The notes under the pieces are model-generated. The model was not told the origin of the DNA. It saw nothing but the letters and a program-made list of their open reading frames with translations, and did no database searches. The position numbers were made by a program, and so were the translations under genes. A stretch of DNA of 64,000 nucleotides, from NCBI RefSeq assembly GCF_016907795.1, contig NZ_JAFBCR010000001.1, positions 2,356,001 through 2,420,000 on the forward strand, read 5' to 3'. Each line of letters starts with the position of its first letter. Position 1 is the first letter of the stretch. Positions 46,313 to 57,155 of this stretch are shown one piece after another. The stretch is from Kocuria palustris (GTDB lineage Bacteria; Actinomycetota; Actinomycetes; Actinomycetales; Micrococcaceae).

Positions 46313-48601
46313 TCAGTCCAACGATGCCAGACCCTCCACGGGGGCCACCCGTGTGGCGCGGCGGGCCGGCAGGGCCGAGGACACCAGGGCCACGACGAGC
46401 ACGCCGATCGCCACCGCGAGCAGACCGCCCCACGGGACCGTGATCGCCACGGGGATGGTGTCGGGGACCATCGCGGAGACCACGCCGGTGCCCAGCAGCC
46501 AGCCGGCCACCGCTCCCGCGACGCCGGCCGCGGCGGAGATGACCAGCGCCTCGCGGCGGATCATGGCACCGAGCTGACCGCGTGAGAGCCCCAGGGCCCG
46601 CAGCAGCGAGTTCTCCCGCGTGCGCTCCAGCACCGACAGCGACATTGTGGACGTGATGCCCAGGACGGAGACCGCCACGGCGGCGGCCAGCAGGCCCAGC
46701 GCAACCCAGAGCATCACGTTGAGGATGTCGACCATCATGGCCTTCTGCATGCCGTTCGCCGCGATCTCGTAGGCCTCGGTGTCCGTGAGCTCGGCGATCT
46801 CCTGTGCTGCGGTCGTGGTCTCCGTGGAGCCGATGCCGCGCTCGAGATCCACCTCCACGACGTCGTCCGTCTGCTCGACGGAGACCACCGAGTCGACGTC
46901 CTCGATCTGCTGCAGGGTGTCCTGGTCCACCTGCTGGGAGACGGTGATGTCCACCGGCATGGAGCGGTCCAGGTCATCGAGCACCGACTTCTGCGCCACG
47001 GCGTGGCCGGTGAGCACGGTGGTCACCAGCGTGATGCCGATCAGCAGCGCGGTGGCCGTCGTCGTGGTGCGGGACTTGTGCCGGATCGCGTTCGCGGCTG
47101 CCAGCCGTGACGGGACGCCGCCGGGCAGGATCCGTCCCAGCACGCCGACGATCGCCGGCATCCACAGCCGCGAGGTGAGGATCAGGCCCACGCCCGCGCC
47201 GATCCCGCTCACGACGCCCACGGCGGGGTGGTCGTGCGTGAAGGCGGCCCATGCCAGGGCGATCACCGAGGGGATCAGGACGAGCAGCCCGAACCCGGAG
47301 CGCACCCACGGGATCCGCTCGGCGCGACGGGAGCCTCGCATGCCGTCCAGCGGGGAGGCGCCCATGGCCCGGCGCGCGGGCCCGAGCGAGGCCAGCACGG
47401 TCACCAGGATGCCGATCACCAGGCCCAGGACGATGTCCTTGGGGGCCACGGCGACGTCGATCGGGGCGGTGGCGGGAAGCAGCGGCTCGAGCGCGAAGCC
47501 CGCACCGACCACCGCCGCTACACCGATCGCCGAGGAGACGAGCCCGAGCACGAGCGCCTCGAGCAGCACCGAGCGCTGGATCTGGCCGCCGGTGGCACCC
47601 AGGCAGCGCAGCAGCGCCAGCTCGCGGGCCCGCTGGGCCGTGAGCACTCCGAAGGTCGTGGTGATCACCAGGAAGGCCACCAGCACGGCCAGCATGGCGA
47701 AGGCCAGCAGGAAGGCGGACAGACCGGCGGCGGCGCCTGCCATGTCCTCGAGGGCGTCCTCGGTCTGCTCCTGCGGGGTCTGCACCAGGAAGGCGGTGTC
47801 GCCGGGCAGGGACTCGAGCTGATCCTGGATGTCCGCGCGCACGGTCTCCAGGTCCGCGCCGTCGGCCAGGGCGATCTGGGTGCTGGAGGAGACCGGCAGC
47901 ATGTCGGTGTCGAACGGGGAGATGGTGCTCATGACGTCGGGCGAGACCCAGGCCATGTACATGTCCGCGCCGCTCTCGGCGCCCACGATGCCCGTGACGG
48001 TGACCTCGGCGTCCCCGCCGGACGGGATCATCTGATCCTCAGACATGCCCTGCTCCTCCGCCGACTGCACGGACAGGGTGATCGTGTCGTCGACGCCCAC
48101 GCCGAGGTCTTCGGCGCGCTTGGTGTTCAGCGCGATCTCGTTCTCGCCCTGGGGCATGGAGCCCTCGTCGAGCTCCCAGGGGAAGATCTGGGGATCCTCC
48201 GGCGCGGTGCCGATGTAGAGGACCGGGGAGGAGCTGTCGTTCGATTCGACGTCGACGGCGGTGCCGGTCGGGGCCCACACCGTCTCCACGCCGTCGATGT
48301 CCTGCAGCTGCTTGATGTCTCCGCTGGAGACGTAGTCAGCCCCGTACAGGGACTCGGGGTCCTCGGGATCGGAGGCCTCGGTCTCCTCGGTCTCTGCATA
48401 GGTGCTGTTCTCCCAGTCCTCGCTCACCACCAGATCCGCGTTGCGGGTCGAGTCGGCGATGGTCGAGACCATCGAGTGCTGCATGGTGGTGCCGAGCATC
48501 AGCGACCCGGTCGCGAAGGCGGCCGAGACGGCGATCGCCAGCAGGATCAGGACGTAGCGGGTCCACTGCAGGCGCAGTCGGCTCAGGACGATGCGGCGCA
48601 T
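46313..48601 (-). CDS. FtsX-like ABC transporter permease (MacB/LolE superfamily)
   Basis: A 762-residue membrane permease of the type VII ABC superfamily. An N-terminal helix (8-30) is followed by an acidic extracellular domain of about 230 residues. Three helices come next (about 266-390), then a second half with the same plan and four more helices, ending with APVEGLASLD. The FtsX motifs A-R-E-L-A-L-L-R-C-L-G-A (mid) and R-E-N-S-L-L-R-A-L-G-L (late) are coupling helices. Substrate could be an antibiotic, peptide or lipoprotein. Its start shares one base with the ATPase stop (TGATG). Confidence 0.92.
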   Translation of the reverse strand: MRRIVLSRLRLQWTRYVLILLAIAVSAAFATGSLMLGTTMQHSMVSTIADSTRNADLVVSEDWENSTYAETEETEASDPEDPESLYGADYVSSGDIKQLQDIDGVETVWAPTGTAVDVESNDSSSPVLYIGTAPEDPQIFPWELDEGSMPQGENEIALNTKRAEDLGVGVDDTITLSVQSAEEQGMSEDQMIPSGGDAEVTVTGIVGAESGADMYMAWVSPDVMSTISPFDTDMLPVSSSTQIALADGADLETVRADIQDQLESLPGDTAFLVQTPQEQTEDALEDMAGAAAGLSAFLLAFAMLAVLVAFLVITTTFGVLTAQRARELALLRCLGATGGQIQRSVLLEALVLGLVSSAIGVAAVVGAGFALEPLLPATAPIDVAVAPKDIVLGLVIGILVTVLASLGPARRAMGASPLDGMRGSRRAERIPWVRSGFGLLVLIPSVIALAWAAFTHDHPAVGVVSGIGAGVGLILTSRLWMPAIVGVLGRILPGGVPSRLAAANAIRHKSRTTTTATALLIGITLVTTVLTGHAVAQKSVLDDLDRSMPVDITVSQQVDQDTLQQIEDVDSVVSVEQTDDVVEVDLERGIGSTETTTAAQEIAELTDTEAYEIAANGMQKAMMVDILNVMLWVALGLLAAAVAVSVLGITSTMSLSVLERTRENSLLRALGLSRGQLGAMIRREALVISAAAGVAGAVAGWLLGTGVVSAMVPDTIPVAITVPWGGLLAVAIGVLVVALVSSALPARRATRVAPVEGLASLD

Positions 48602-49413
48602 CAGCGCACACCCCCTGCCCTGCTGCCGTCGGCGACCGGGCGGCCGGCGCGGGACTCGTCCGAGACGATCGCCCCGTCCTGCACGCGCACGGTGCGGTCC
48701 GCGAAGTCCGCCACACGGGGGTCGTGGGTCACGACGACGACCGTGTGGCCCTGCTGGTGGACGGTGTCGGCCAGCAGCTGCAGGACCTGGGTGGTGGTGT
48801 CGGTGTCCAGGGCTCCGGTGGGCTCGTCGGCGATGATGACGTCCGGGCTCGTGATCAGCGCGCGGGCGATCGCCACGCGCTGCTGCTGACCGCCCGAGAG
48901 CTCGTCGGGGCGGTGGTCCAGGCGCTCGGCGAGGCCCAGGCTGTCGGTGATCCGGGCCAGCAGCTCGGGATCGGGTCGGTGCCCGGCCAGGGTCAGGGGC
49001 AGCTCGATGTTCTGCCGCGCGGTGAGCACGGGGACCAGGTTGAAGGCCTGGAACACGAAGCCCACGTGCTCGCGACGGAACTCGGTGAGCTCCTTGTCGT
49101 TGAGGGAGACGATGTCCCGGCCGCCCACCACGATGGAGGTCTCCGGGCGACGATCGGGGGAGTCCAGACCGGCCAGGCAGTGCACCAGGGTGGACTTGCC
49201 GGAGCCCGAGGGCCCGACGACGGCGGTGAAGGTCCCTCGCTCGATGTCCAGGGAGACGGAGTCCAGGGCGGTGACGGTCAGCTCGCCGTCGCCGTAGGTC
49301 TTGGAGACGTTCCGGGCGGCCACCGCGAGCTCGCGCGGGGGCTGCCAGGGGGTGTGCGGGATGGCTTGGTGGGTGTGGCCGGACGGGGCAGAAGACTCAG
49401 GCGATGTGCTCAT
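48601..49413 (-). CDS. ABC transporter ATP-binding protein (MacB/LolD-like)
   Basis: A 270-residue ATPase partner of the FtsX-like permease. Walker A GPSGSGKST (67-75), Q-loop FVFQAFNLVPVLT, signature LSGGQQQR and Walker B VIIADEPTGALD with the H-loop TVVVVTHD. The sequence DEPTGALDTDTTTQVLQLL is typical of MacB/LolD. A His-containing disordered N-terminus precedes residue 30. Start ATG 49411-49413. With a LuxR-type two-component pair just downstream on the same strand, this resembles envelope-stress or antimicrobial-peptide export modules. Confidence 0.94.
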   Translation of the reverse strand: MSTSPESSAPSGHTHQAIPHTPWQPPRELAVAARNVSKTYGDGELTVTALDSVSLDIERGTFTAVVGPSGSGKSTLVHCLAGLDSPDRRPETSIVVGGRDIVSLNDKELTEFRREHVGFVFQAFNLVPVLTARQNIELPLTLAGHRPDPELLARITDSLGLAERLDHRPDELSGGQQQRVAIARALITSPDVIIADEPTGALDTDTTTQVLQLLADTVHQQGHTVVVVTHDPRVADFADRTVRVQDGAIVSDESRAGRPVADGSRAGGVR

Positions 49414-49569
49414 GGTCCAAGACTGCGCCCTCCAGGCCTGCGGCACATCGGACCGACGGCCTATCCGGGACAGTTGTCAGGTCATCCCGGGGTATGACGG
49501 CCTGTGGCGTCGGTCGTGGTCGCGGGCTCCGGTGCGGCCTCCGGCGGACTGCTGGGTGGCCGTCGTCGT

Positions 49570-50331
49570 TCAGAGCAGCCCGAGCACTCCCTTGACCACG
49601 GCGGCCGCCCCGCCGAGACCGGCGAGGATCAGCGCCAGTGTGCGGGCGCGCTCGGGCGTCACGCGGGACTCGAGGGCGGCGGCGACTCCCACCCCGCCGA
49701 GCACCAGGGCGATCACCGCGGGCAGGACCCACCACGGGGGCAGTCCCTGGTCTCCGGTGGCGCCCATCAGGGACTTGAGCACGACCGACATCAGTCCCAT
49801 GGACATGAAGATCGGCTGCAGCGACGCCGCGAACGCCTTCTGCTCCCAGCGGGTGAGCCGCGAGACGATGACCATGGCCGGGGCGGCCACTCCTGCGGTG
49901 GTGTTCAGCAGGCCGCCGACAGCTCCGGCCACGGGCAGCGCGGCGCGATTCGTGACATGCGGCAGCTCCGGCGTGGCGACGGTGAGCGACAGGGCGATGA
50001 GCACCAGCACGCCGATGCCGATCTGCAGCCAGGAGGCCTCCAGCCACAGCACCAGCAGAGCGCCCAGAACCGCCCCCGGCAGGGCAGCGGCGATCACGAT
50101 CCCCGCGCGGCGCCAGTCCACGCGCTTGCGGACCGAGAGCATGATCGTGAATCCGGAGACGGTGGTGACCGCATTCGTCAGCATCACCCCGGCCACGGGT
50201 CCGAGCAGCAGGGAGAGCACCGGGGTCACCACCAGCCCCACGCCGGTGCCCGAGAGCCGCTGCAGCGCGGAGCCGATCAGGATCGCCGCGGCAGCCAGCA
50301 CCAGAGCGCCCCACGAGAGGTCGCTCAGCAT
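49570..50331 (-). CDS. TauE/SafE family sulfite/organic-anion exporter
   Basis: A 253-residue membrane protein with about 8 helices and the TauE/SafE twofold repeat. Each half carries a conserved Gly/Pro-rich stretch: IGSALQRLSGTGVGLVVTPVLSLLLGP (18-45) and VAGAVGGLLNTTAGVAAPAMVIVS (about 130-155). Substrates of this family are sulfite, sulfoacetate or other small anions; the one here is unknown. ATG 50329-50331. It diverges from the nitronate monooxygenase gene by 81 bp, which suggests but does not prove joint use. Confidence 0.88.
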   Translation of the reverse strand: MLSDLSWGALVLAAAAILIGSALQRLSGTGVGLVVTPVLSLLLGPVAGVMLTNAVTTVSGFTIMLSVRKRVDWRRAGIVIAAALPGAVLGALLVLWLEASWLQIGIGVLVLIALSLTVATPELPHVTNRAALPVAGAVGGLLNTTAGVAAPAMVIVSRLTRWEQKAFAASLQPIFMSMGLMSVVLKSLMGATGDQGLPPWWVLPAVIALVLGGVGVAAALESRVTPERARTLALILAGLGGAAAVVKGVLGLL

Positions 50332-50412
50332 CCTGGCTCCATGGCGTGGCCCCTAGAGTGATTCACGGCACGTTCGATCAGCCACCACGCTACTCGCCTG
50401 AAAGGTCCCCCC

Positions 50413-51513
50413 ATGTCGATGGATGCTCCGGCCGCCCGTCCGTCCGCACTCGATGCCCTCGAGGTGCCGCTGATCGCAGCGCCCATGGCCGGCGGGCCGT
50501 CGAGCCCGGGGCTGGCGATCGCGGTCGCGCGCGCAGGCGGACTGGGGATGCTGGCTGCCGGGTATCAGTCGGCCGAGGCGCTCGCCGAGCAGATCGCGGC
50601 GGTGCGGTCGGGGCTGCGTGACGTCGAGCGTCTGTTCGGCGTCAACGTGTTCGTGGCGGAGTCCTCGCCCACCGATACGCAGCAGCTCGCGGACTTCCGC
50701 TCGCGGTGGGTGCAGGCGGTCGCTGCGCTCGATGCCGAGATGGGGGAGCAGGCCGCGGCGCGCCCGCTTCCCGACTACTCGGACGACGGCTGGGATCAGA
50801 AGATCGCCCTGCTGGTCGAGGATCCGGTGCCTGTCGTGAGCTTCACCTTCGGCCTGCCGCCGGCGGCCACGATCCGGGCGCTGCAGGATGCGGGCACGAC
50901 TGTGCTGCTGTCGGTGTCCTCGTCCGAGGAGGCGGTGGAGGCCGCGGCCTTCGGCCCCGACGCCCTGGTCCTGCAGGGCCCCGACGCCGGCGGGCATCGC
51001 TTCACGCTCGCGCAGGACACTGCGCCGGGGACCACCCCGCTGCCGGAGCTGCTGGAGCAGACGCTGGCGGCGCTGGCGTCGTCCCATCCGCAGCTGCCGG
51101 TCATCGCGGCGGGCGGCATCTCCTTCCGCGCGGAGGCGGCTCGGCTGCTGGAAACGGGGGCCCACGCCGTGCAGGTGGGCACCCTCTTCCTCGCCGCCGA
51201 GGAGGCCGGCACCGGGGCGGTCCATCGGGAGGCAGTGCTGGCTGCGGCGGGCGATCCGTCGTCGGCGCAGACCGTGGTGACGCGCGCGTTCTCCGGTCGC
51301 CCTGCTCGGGCGCTGTCCACGCCGTTCACCGAGGCGATGGCCGAGCACGAGATCGCGGGCTATCCGCAGGTCAACTCGCTGACGTCGCCGATCCGCAAGG
51401 CCGCGGCTGCCGCGGGGAAGCGGGAGCTGGTGCACCTGTGGGCCGGCACGGGCTTCCCCGCGTGCCGAGCCCGCCCCGCCGCCGAGATCGTGGAGTCCTT
51501 CCGGGGCCTGTGA
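50413..51513 (+). CDS. Nitronate monooxygenase (2-nitropropane dioxygenase family)
   Basis: A 366-residue FMN-dependent TIM barrel that oxidises alkyl nitronates (propionate-3-nitronate and related toxins) to carbonyl plus nitrite. Conserved parts are PLIAAPMAGGPSSPGLAIAVARAGGLGMLAAGY (N-terminal FMN loop), GPDAGGHRF (catalytic His region near residue 195), PVIAAGGISF and QVGTLFLAAEEAG. The length fits class I. ATG 50413 follows an AAAGG site. It is followed by an intergenic region with repeat copy B. Confidence 0.9.
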   Translation: MSMDAPAARPSALDALEVPLIAAPMAGGPSSPGLAIAVARAGGLGMLAAGYQSAEALAEQIAAVRSGLRDVERLFGVNVFVAESSPTDTQQLADFRSRWVQAVAALDAEMGEQAAARPLPDYSDDGWDQKIALLVEDPVPVVSFTFGLPPAATIRALQDAGTTVLLSVSSSEEAVEAAAFGPDALVLQGPDAGGHRFTLAQDTAPGTTPLPELLEQTLAALASSHPQLPVIAAGGISFRAEAARLLETGAHAVQVGTLFLAAEEAGTGAVHREAVLAAAGDPSSAQTVVTRAFSGRPARALSTPFTEAMAEHEIAGYPQVNSLTSPIRKAAAAAGKRELVHLWAGTGFPACRARPAAEIVESFRGL

Positions 51514-51812
51514 CCCGCACCGGATCACGTGCATCCTCGGCTGCGTTCTGTCCCGAGCCGTACCGCCGCACGCGTCCCACCGCGACGTCCCACCGCGCCC
51601 CACCGGGCCGCGCCGGCCCCGCCCACCCGACCACCGCCTGCCCCGCGACTGGCCGATTCCTCACCTGTTCCGCCGTGACTGGCCGATCCTTCACCGATTC
51701 GACGTCGAACCGGTGAAGGATCGGCCCCTCGATGCGGGTTCCGTGGGGAATCGGCCACTCGGTAGCGCACCCAATGCCGGTCGACGCAGCCCAGAGACAG
51801 GAGGAACGCTCC
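51514..51812. other. Intergenic region carrying repeat copy B
   Basis: A 299-bp gap. It holds the repeat at 51646-51761, and about 120 bp of C-rich sequence before it with no recognisable gene or terminator. The AGGAGG site of the downstream methyltransferase starts near 51799. Confidence 0.6.
51646..51761. repeat. Four-unit palindromic repeat element, copy B (116 bp)
   Basis: Direct units lie at 51646-51666 and 51676-51696 and inverted units at 51711-51731 and 51741-51761. All are 21 nt and offset by 30 bp within each pair. The 14-nt centre contains the palindrome TTCGACGTCGAA. The second and third units are near-perfect complements (CTGGCCGATCCTTCACCG against its inverse). This is the best-preserved copy. 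Confidence 0.88.
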
Positions 51813-52463
51813 GTGCGTGATCGCGAGACCATCCGAGCGATCTACGACGAGGTGGCACCGGCCTATGCCGCGGCCCTGCCGGATCTGCGAGCTGAGCAGC
51901 CACTCGACCGTGCGCTGCTGCGGGTCCTCGCCGAAGAGGTCCAGGAGGCGGGCGGCGATCGGGTGCTGGACGCCGGGTGCGGGACCGGCCGCATGCTGGG
52001 TCCGCTGCAGGAGCTCGGGCTGAGGGCCGTCGGCATCGATCTCTCCCCGGCAATGCTCGCCGAGGCCCGTTCCGCGATGCCCGGAGCCGAGCTTCATGTG
52101 GCGGATCTCGCGGAGCTGCCCTTCGACGACGCGAGCTTCGACGGCGTCGTGGCCTGGTACTCGCTGATCCACCACGATGTTTCATCGCTGCACGATGCGC
52201 TGGCGGAGCTGGCCCGTGTGACCCGCGACGACGGCAGGCTCCTGACGGCCTTCCATGCGGGCACGGGTCAGGCGCCCGGCGCACGGGCCTACGGGACGGC
52301 GCACACGATGCCCAAGCATCTGCGGGAGCCTGTCGAGATCGCCGAAATGCTGCATCGCACGGGATGGGCGACGACGGCCGCGATCCGACGGGAGCCGGTG
52401 CACGAGCGGCACCCTCAGGGCTTCGTCATGGCGCGTCGTCGCCCGCGACGCAGCGACGACTGA
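51813..52463 (+). CDS. Class I SAM-dependent methyltransferase (UbiE-like)
   Basis: A 216-residue small-molecule methyltransferase. Motif I is VLDAGCGTGRMLGPL (about 51-65), motif II is VGIDLSPAMLAEARSAMPG, motif IV is FDGVVAWYSLIHHD. The acceptor is unknown. It starts with GTG 51813, set by an AGGAGG-type site 7 nt upstream; no suitable ATG fits. It lies between repeat copies B and C together with the broken DUF559 gene, with which it converges at 9 bp. No unusual composition compared with neighbours was seen. Confidence 0.87.
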   Translation: MRDRETIRAIYDEVAPAYAAALPDLRAEQPLDRALLRVLAEEVQEAGGDRVLDAGCGTGRMLGPLQELGLRAVGIDLSPAMLAEARSAMPGAELHVADLAELPFDDASFDGVVAWYSLIHHDVSSLHDALAELARVTRDDGRLLTAFHAGTGQAPGARAYGTAHTMPKHLREPVEIAEMLHRTGWATTAAIRREPVHERHPQGFVMARRRPRRSDD

Positions 52464-52471
52464 GTCGATTC

Positions 52472-53178
52472 TCAGGCCGAGAGGCCTGCAGCAGCACTGG
52501 CCACGAGGGCGACAGCGCGAGGGACCCAGCGCCCGGCGAGGAGCTCCTGCTCCACCAGATCGCGCGCCGTGAGTCGGATCTCCTTCCACCCGTTCTGGGC
52601 CGTGGCACGCTGTCGTCGCACATCCCGTTCGCGCTGGCCCTGCTGATCATGGTGAGTGCCGTCGTGTTGGATGCTGATCCGCAGCACGGGGTCAGCGAGG
52701 TCAGGCAGGACCGGGTATCCGTCGGGGCCGCGCAGCTCGAGGTCGGGTCGGAAGCCTCCGTACCCGTGGTCCTCCAGCATCAGGCCCAGCCGCGTCTCGG
52801 GCTCGGAGTCGACGCCCCGCCCCGCCGCGCTCGCTCCAGGGCTCGCAGCACAGCACGCCGTCCCCTGGTCCCCGCGAGCTCGCTCAGGTCGCGCTCGAGC
52901 AGCTCCAGACTGCGCAGCGCCGGCGGAAGCCCCAGAGCACGGCCGCCGACTGGTGGCTGATGACATGGCCGGGCATGGCTTCGCGCTGTGCCCGGGCGAG
53001 CTGGATCAGTTCGGCTCGGGCGTCTGGCCGAGCGGAGGCCGCCGATGGCCTCAGGGATCGCCAGATCCCCGAGGCCACGCGCTCGCAGCTGCCATGAAGT
53101 GAGGCCGACGGCCATTGCCTCCGGGCGAGCGAAGATGCGCCCTGCAAGGGGCTGGGGAACCTGATGACGCTGCGGCAT
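52472..53178 (-). pseudogene. DUF559 (Vsr-like endonuclease domain) gene, multiply frameshifted
   Basis: Decayed gene of the actinobacterial type with an AbiEi-like N-terminus and a DUF559 PD-(D/E)XK nuclease domain. The N-terminus QPLAGRIFARPEAMAVGLTS, followed by WQLRARGLG, starts near 53178. A middle piece (AMPGHVISHQSAAVLWGF) is in a second frame, LELLERDLSEL and LRALERARRG return to the first, and the nuclease part VDSEPETRLGLMLEDHGY, DLADPVLRISIQHDGTHH and NGWKEIRLTARDL is in a third. At least three frame changes and an internal deletion near 52950-53080 rule out a working protein. In intact homologues the nuclease part carries the catalytic acids. It is flanked by repeats B and C. Confidence 0.8.
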
Positions 53179-53720
53179 GCGCCCAGGGATTACCGAAACG
53201 TCGACGGCGTCCTCCGCGAGCTGTCCGTGTGGAGGCCGAGCCGGGGCGCAGGCGTCGTCCCTCGGTGTGTGTCGCACGCTCAGCTGTTCAGCCGCTGTGC
53301 CGAGGAGACGGATCGCACGGACAGGGAAGCGCCTCCCAAGCCACGCGTTGATCCTGTCGCGTCGAGCGGCCGATCTCTCACCGTTCATGCATCGAGTGGC
53401 CAGAAGCTCACCGTTGCCCGCGGAACCGGTGATGGAACGGCCACTCGGTGGGAGAGGGGGCCAGAAGCGGCCACTCGATGTGCGGGCCGGTGCCGGAGCG
53501 GGTGCCGGCGACGGGCAGAGCGCCGTGCGAGCGCTGCGACGGCGACATCGGCGTGTGAGGTGCGCGACGTCCCGGGGGAGGGGTTGGACTTGCGCGCTAG
53601 ACTCGTCGGCGGACTTCCGCGACCCTTGTCGCGACCCCCGCCGGCTACGGGCCGGAACCGAGCACCGTCCTGGCAGAAGGGGCGGGAGCACGCCATCGTC
53701 TGAAGAGAGACCCCACTCGT
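53179..53720. other. Intergenic region carrying repeat copy C and the typA leader
   Basis: A 542-bp gap with no convincing gene. Repeat copy C is at 53363-53477. A TAGACT box at 53598-53603 could be the typA promoter, giving a leader of about 110 nt. A weak GAAGAGAGA-type site lies before typA. The rest shows nothing recognised. Confidence 0.55.
53363..53477. repeat. Four-unit palindromic repeat element, copy C (115 bp)
   Basis: Direct units at 53363-53383 and 53393-53413 (30 bp apart), a 13-nt centre, and inverted units at 53427-53447 and 53457-53477 (30 bp apart). The fourth unit keeps only the CGAGTGGCC half. Units two and three can form a hairpin with stems CGAGTGGCC/GGCCACTCG and TCACCG/CGGTGA around a symmetric 6-nt internal loop. 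Confidence 0.85.
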
Positions 53721-55614
<1,894 letters not shown>

Positions 55615-55622
<8 letters not shown>

Positions 55623-56592
55623 TCAGCACCACGACACGCCGGCGCCGGGGGAGACCTCGGCGCCGCCGTCGTACCCGGAGCCCGGCACGCTGATCCGCCC
55701 GGATGCCGTGGACTCGCTGCTGCCGCGCGGCACGGCCCCCGAGCAGGCCCGCGTGGTGGCGGTGCACGCGCATCCCGACGACGAGACGCTGGCCTCCGGG
55801 CTGGCCCTGGCCTCGCTGGCCCAGGCCGGGGCGCAGGTCCACCTGATCACCATGACCCGCGGGGAGCGCGGCGAGGTGATGATCCCGGAGTTGGCCCACC
55901 TGGAGGTCGGGCACCCGGACAACCACGACGACGGCACCGCCCTGGGCGCCTATCGCGAGGGCGAGCTGGCCGCGGCCTGCCGTGCCCTGGGCGTGGAGCA
56001 CCACGTCTACGCGGGCCAGTCGCCCGCCCTGGACGCCCAGACGGGCTTCCCGGGCGGCGGGGACCGCTTCATGGACTCCGGCATGTCCTGGAGCCCCGAG
56101 GGCCGGGCCCAGCCCGCCGAGGACGTCTCGCCGAAGGCGCTCACGGCGGCCGGCGTGGATCAGGCCGCCGCCCACGTGGCAGCGGCCCTGCGCGAGATCC
56201 GCCCGCATGCGGTCCTGAGCTATGACGACGACGGCGGCTACGGCCACCCCGATCACGTGCGCACCGCGCGAGTGCTGGTACGAGCGCTCGAGGTGGTCGA
56301 GGACGAGTCCGGCGCTGAGCCGGCCCTGAGGCCTCTGGCCTGGGCGATCGAGGGCCAACCGGATCCGCAGGATGAGCGCCCGCAGGCTGTGGTGCACGCC
56401 GACGAGGCCTCGCGCGCGGCCCGCCACGCGGCCATGCGCGCCCATGCCACCCAGATCGAGACGGGCGATGATCCGGCGGATCCGCGCTACGAGCTCTCGA
56501 ACCGGGTGCCGCAGACCATGCCGCAGGCCGAGACCTTCCGTCTCATCGGGGGCGACGCCGCCAGGCTCGCGCCGCGGGAGCCTGCTCGATGA
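55615..56592 (+). CDS. mshB: N-acetyl-1-D-myo-inositol-2-amino-2-deoxy-alpha-D-glucopyranoside deacetylase
   Basis: A 325-residue zinc deacetylase of the PIG-L/LmbE family that makes GlcN-Ins in mycothiol biosynthesis. The zinc/catalytic motif is A-H-P-D-D-E (52-57). The MshB-specific segments are RFMDSGMSW and DGGYGHPDHVRTARV with the third zinc ligand. The length fits MshB (about 300). It starts with GTG 55615, inside the typA stop region, and its stop overlaps the next gene by 4 bp. This supports a mycothiol-producing organism and matches the mycothiol-dependent isomerase at 36.5 kb. Confidence 0.93.
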
Positions 56593-57155
56593 ACGGCGAA
56601 TGGGATGAGCAGGGCCGCAGACGCGGCCGTTCGTCGGTGGATCAGGCGTCCGTGCCGGTCTCGGCGACCATCGCGATCGTCAGCGGCATGCTGGCGGGCG
56701 TGGTCGGCACGGCGGTGCACGGCAACATCGCCCGCTTCGGCGACGGCGTGTGGATCCCGTGGGGCGCCCCGCTGGCGCTGGCCCTCCTGCTGAGCCTGTC
56801 GGTGTGGTCGGGGACCACCACGCGGCGCATCTGGGCCGCCGCGGTGCCCGGGATCGTGGCCTACGCAGCCGCCTTCGTGCTGGCCTTCGGCCGTCAGGAC
56901 TCGCCGCTCGTGGTCCTGTCGACCACCTCGGCGATCGGGCTGGCCGGGCTGCTGTGGTTCGGCGGCATCCTGGTGGTGACGCTGCTGTCGGTGGTCCTGG
57001 TCGGCCGCTGGTGGCGCCGGCGTCGTGCGGAGGTGCGCCGGGCACTGGCCGCGCACGCGGCGGAGGCCTTCGACGCCGAGCCGCTCGTCAGCCCTGAGGA
57101 CGTCAGCGGGGCCGTCGGCGCGGCACCGGGGGCGGGACCTCGCGGGCGAGCCTGA
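56589..57155 (+). CDS. DUF6113-like integral membrane protein
   Basis: A 188-residue protein with four membrane helices (about 22-45, 56-74, 82-100, 112-138) after a short polar N-terminus, and a basic then acidic cytoplasmic tail. Function unknown. It sits between mshB and fdxA, a position conserved in many actinobacteria. It overlaps mshB by 4 bp, so it is translated with it. Its last 53 bases overlap the antisense 3' end of the small gene at 57103-57381. Confidence 0.75.
   Translation: MNGEWDEQGRRRGRSSVDQASVPVSATIAIVSGMLAGVVGTAVHGNIARFGDGVWIPWGAPLALALLLSLSVWSGTTTRRIWAAAVPGIVAYAAAFVLAFGRQDSPLVVLSTTSAIGLAGLLWFGGILVVTLLSVVLVGRWWRRRRAEVRRALAAHAAEAFDAEPLVSPEDVSGAVGAAPGAGPRGRA

Noticed and set aside
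52255-52700. A short ORF-rich region possibly coding on the plus strand after the methyltransferase
   Set aside because: The plus-strand frames do not match any family. The minus strand carries recognisable DUF559 fragments.
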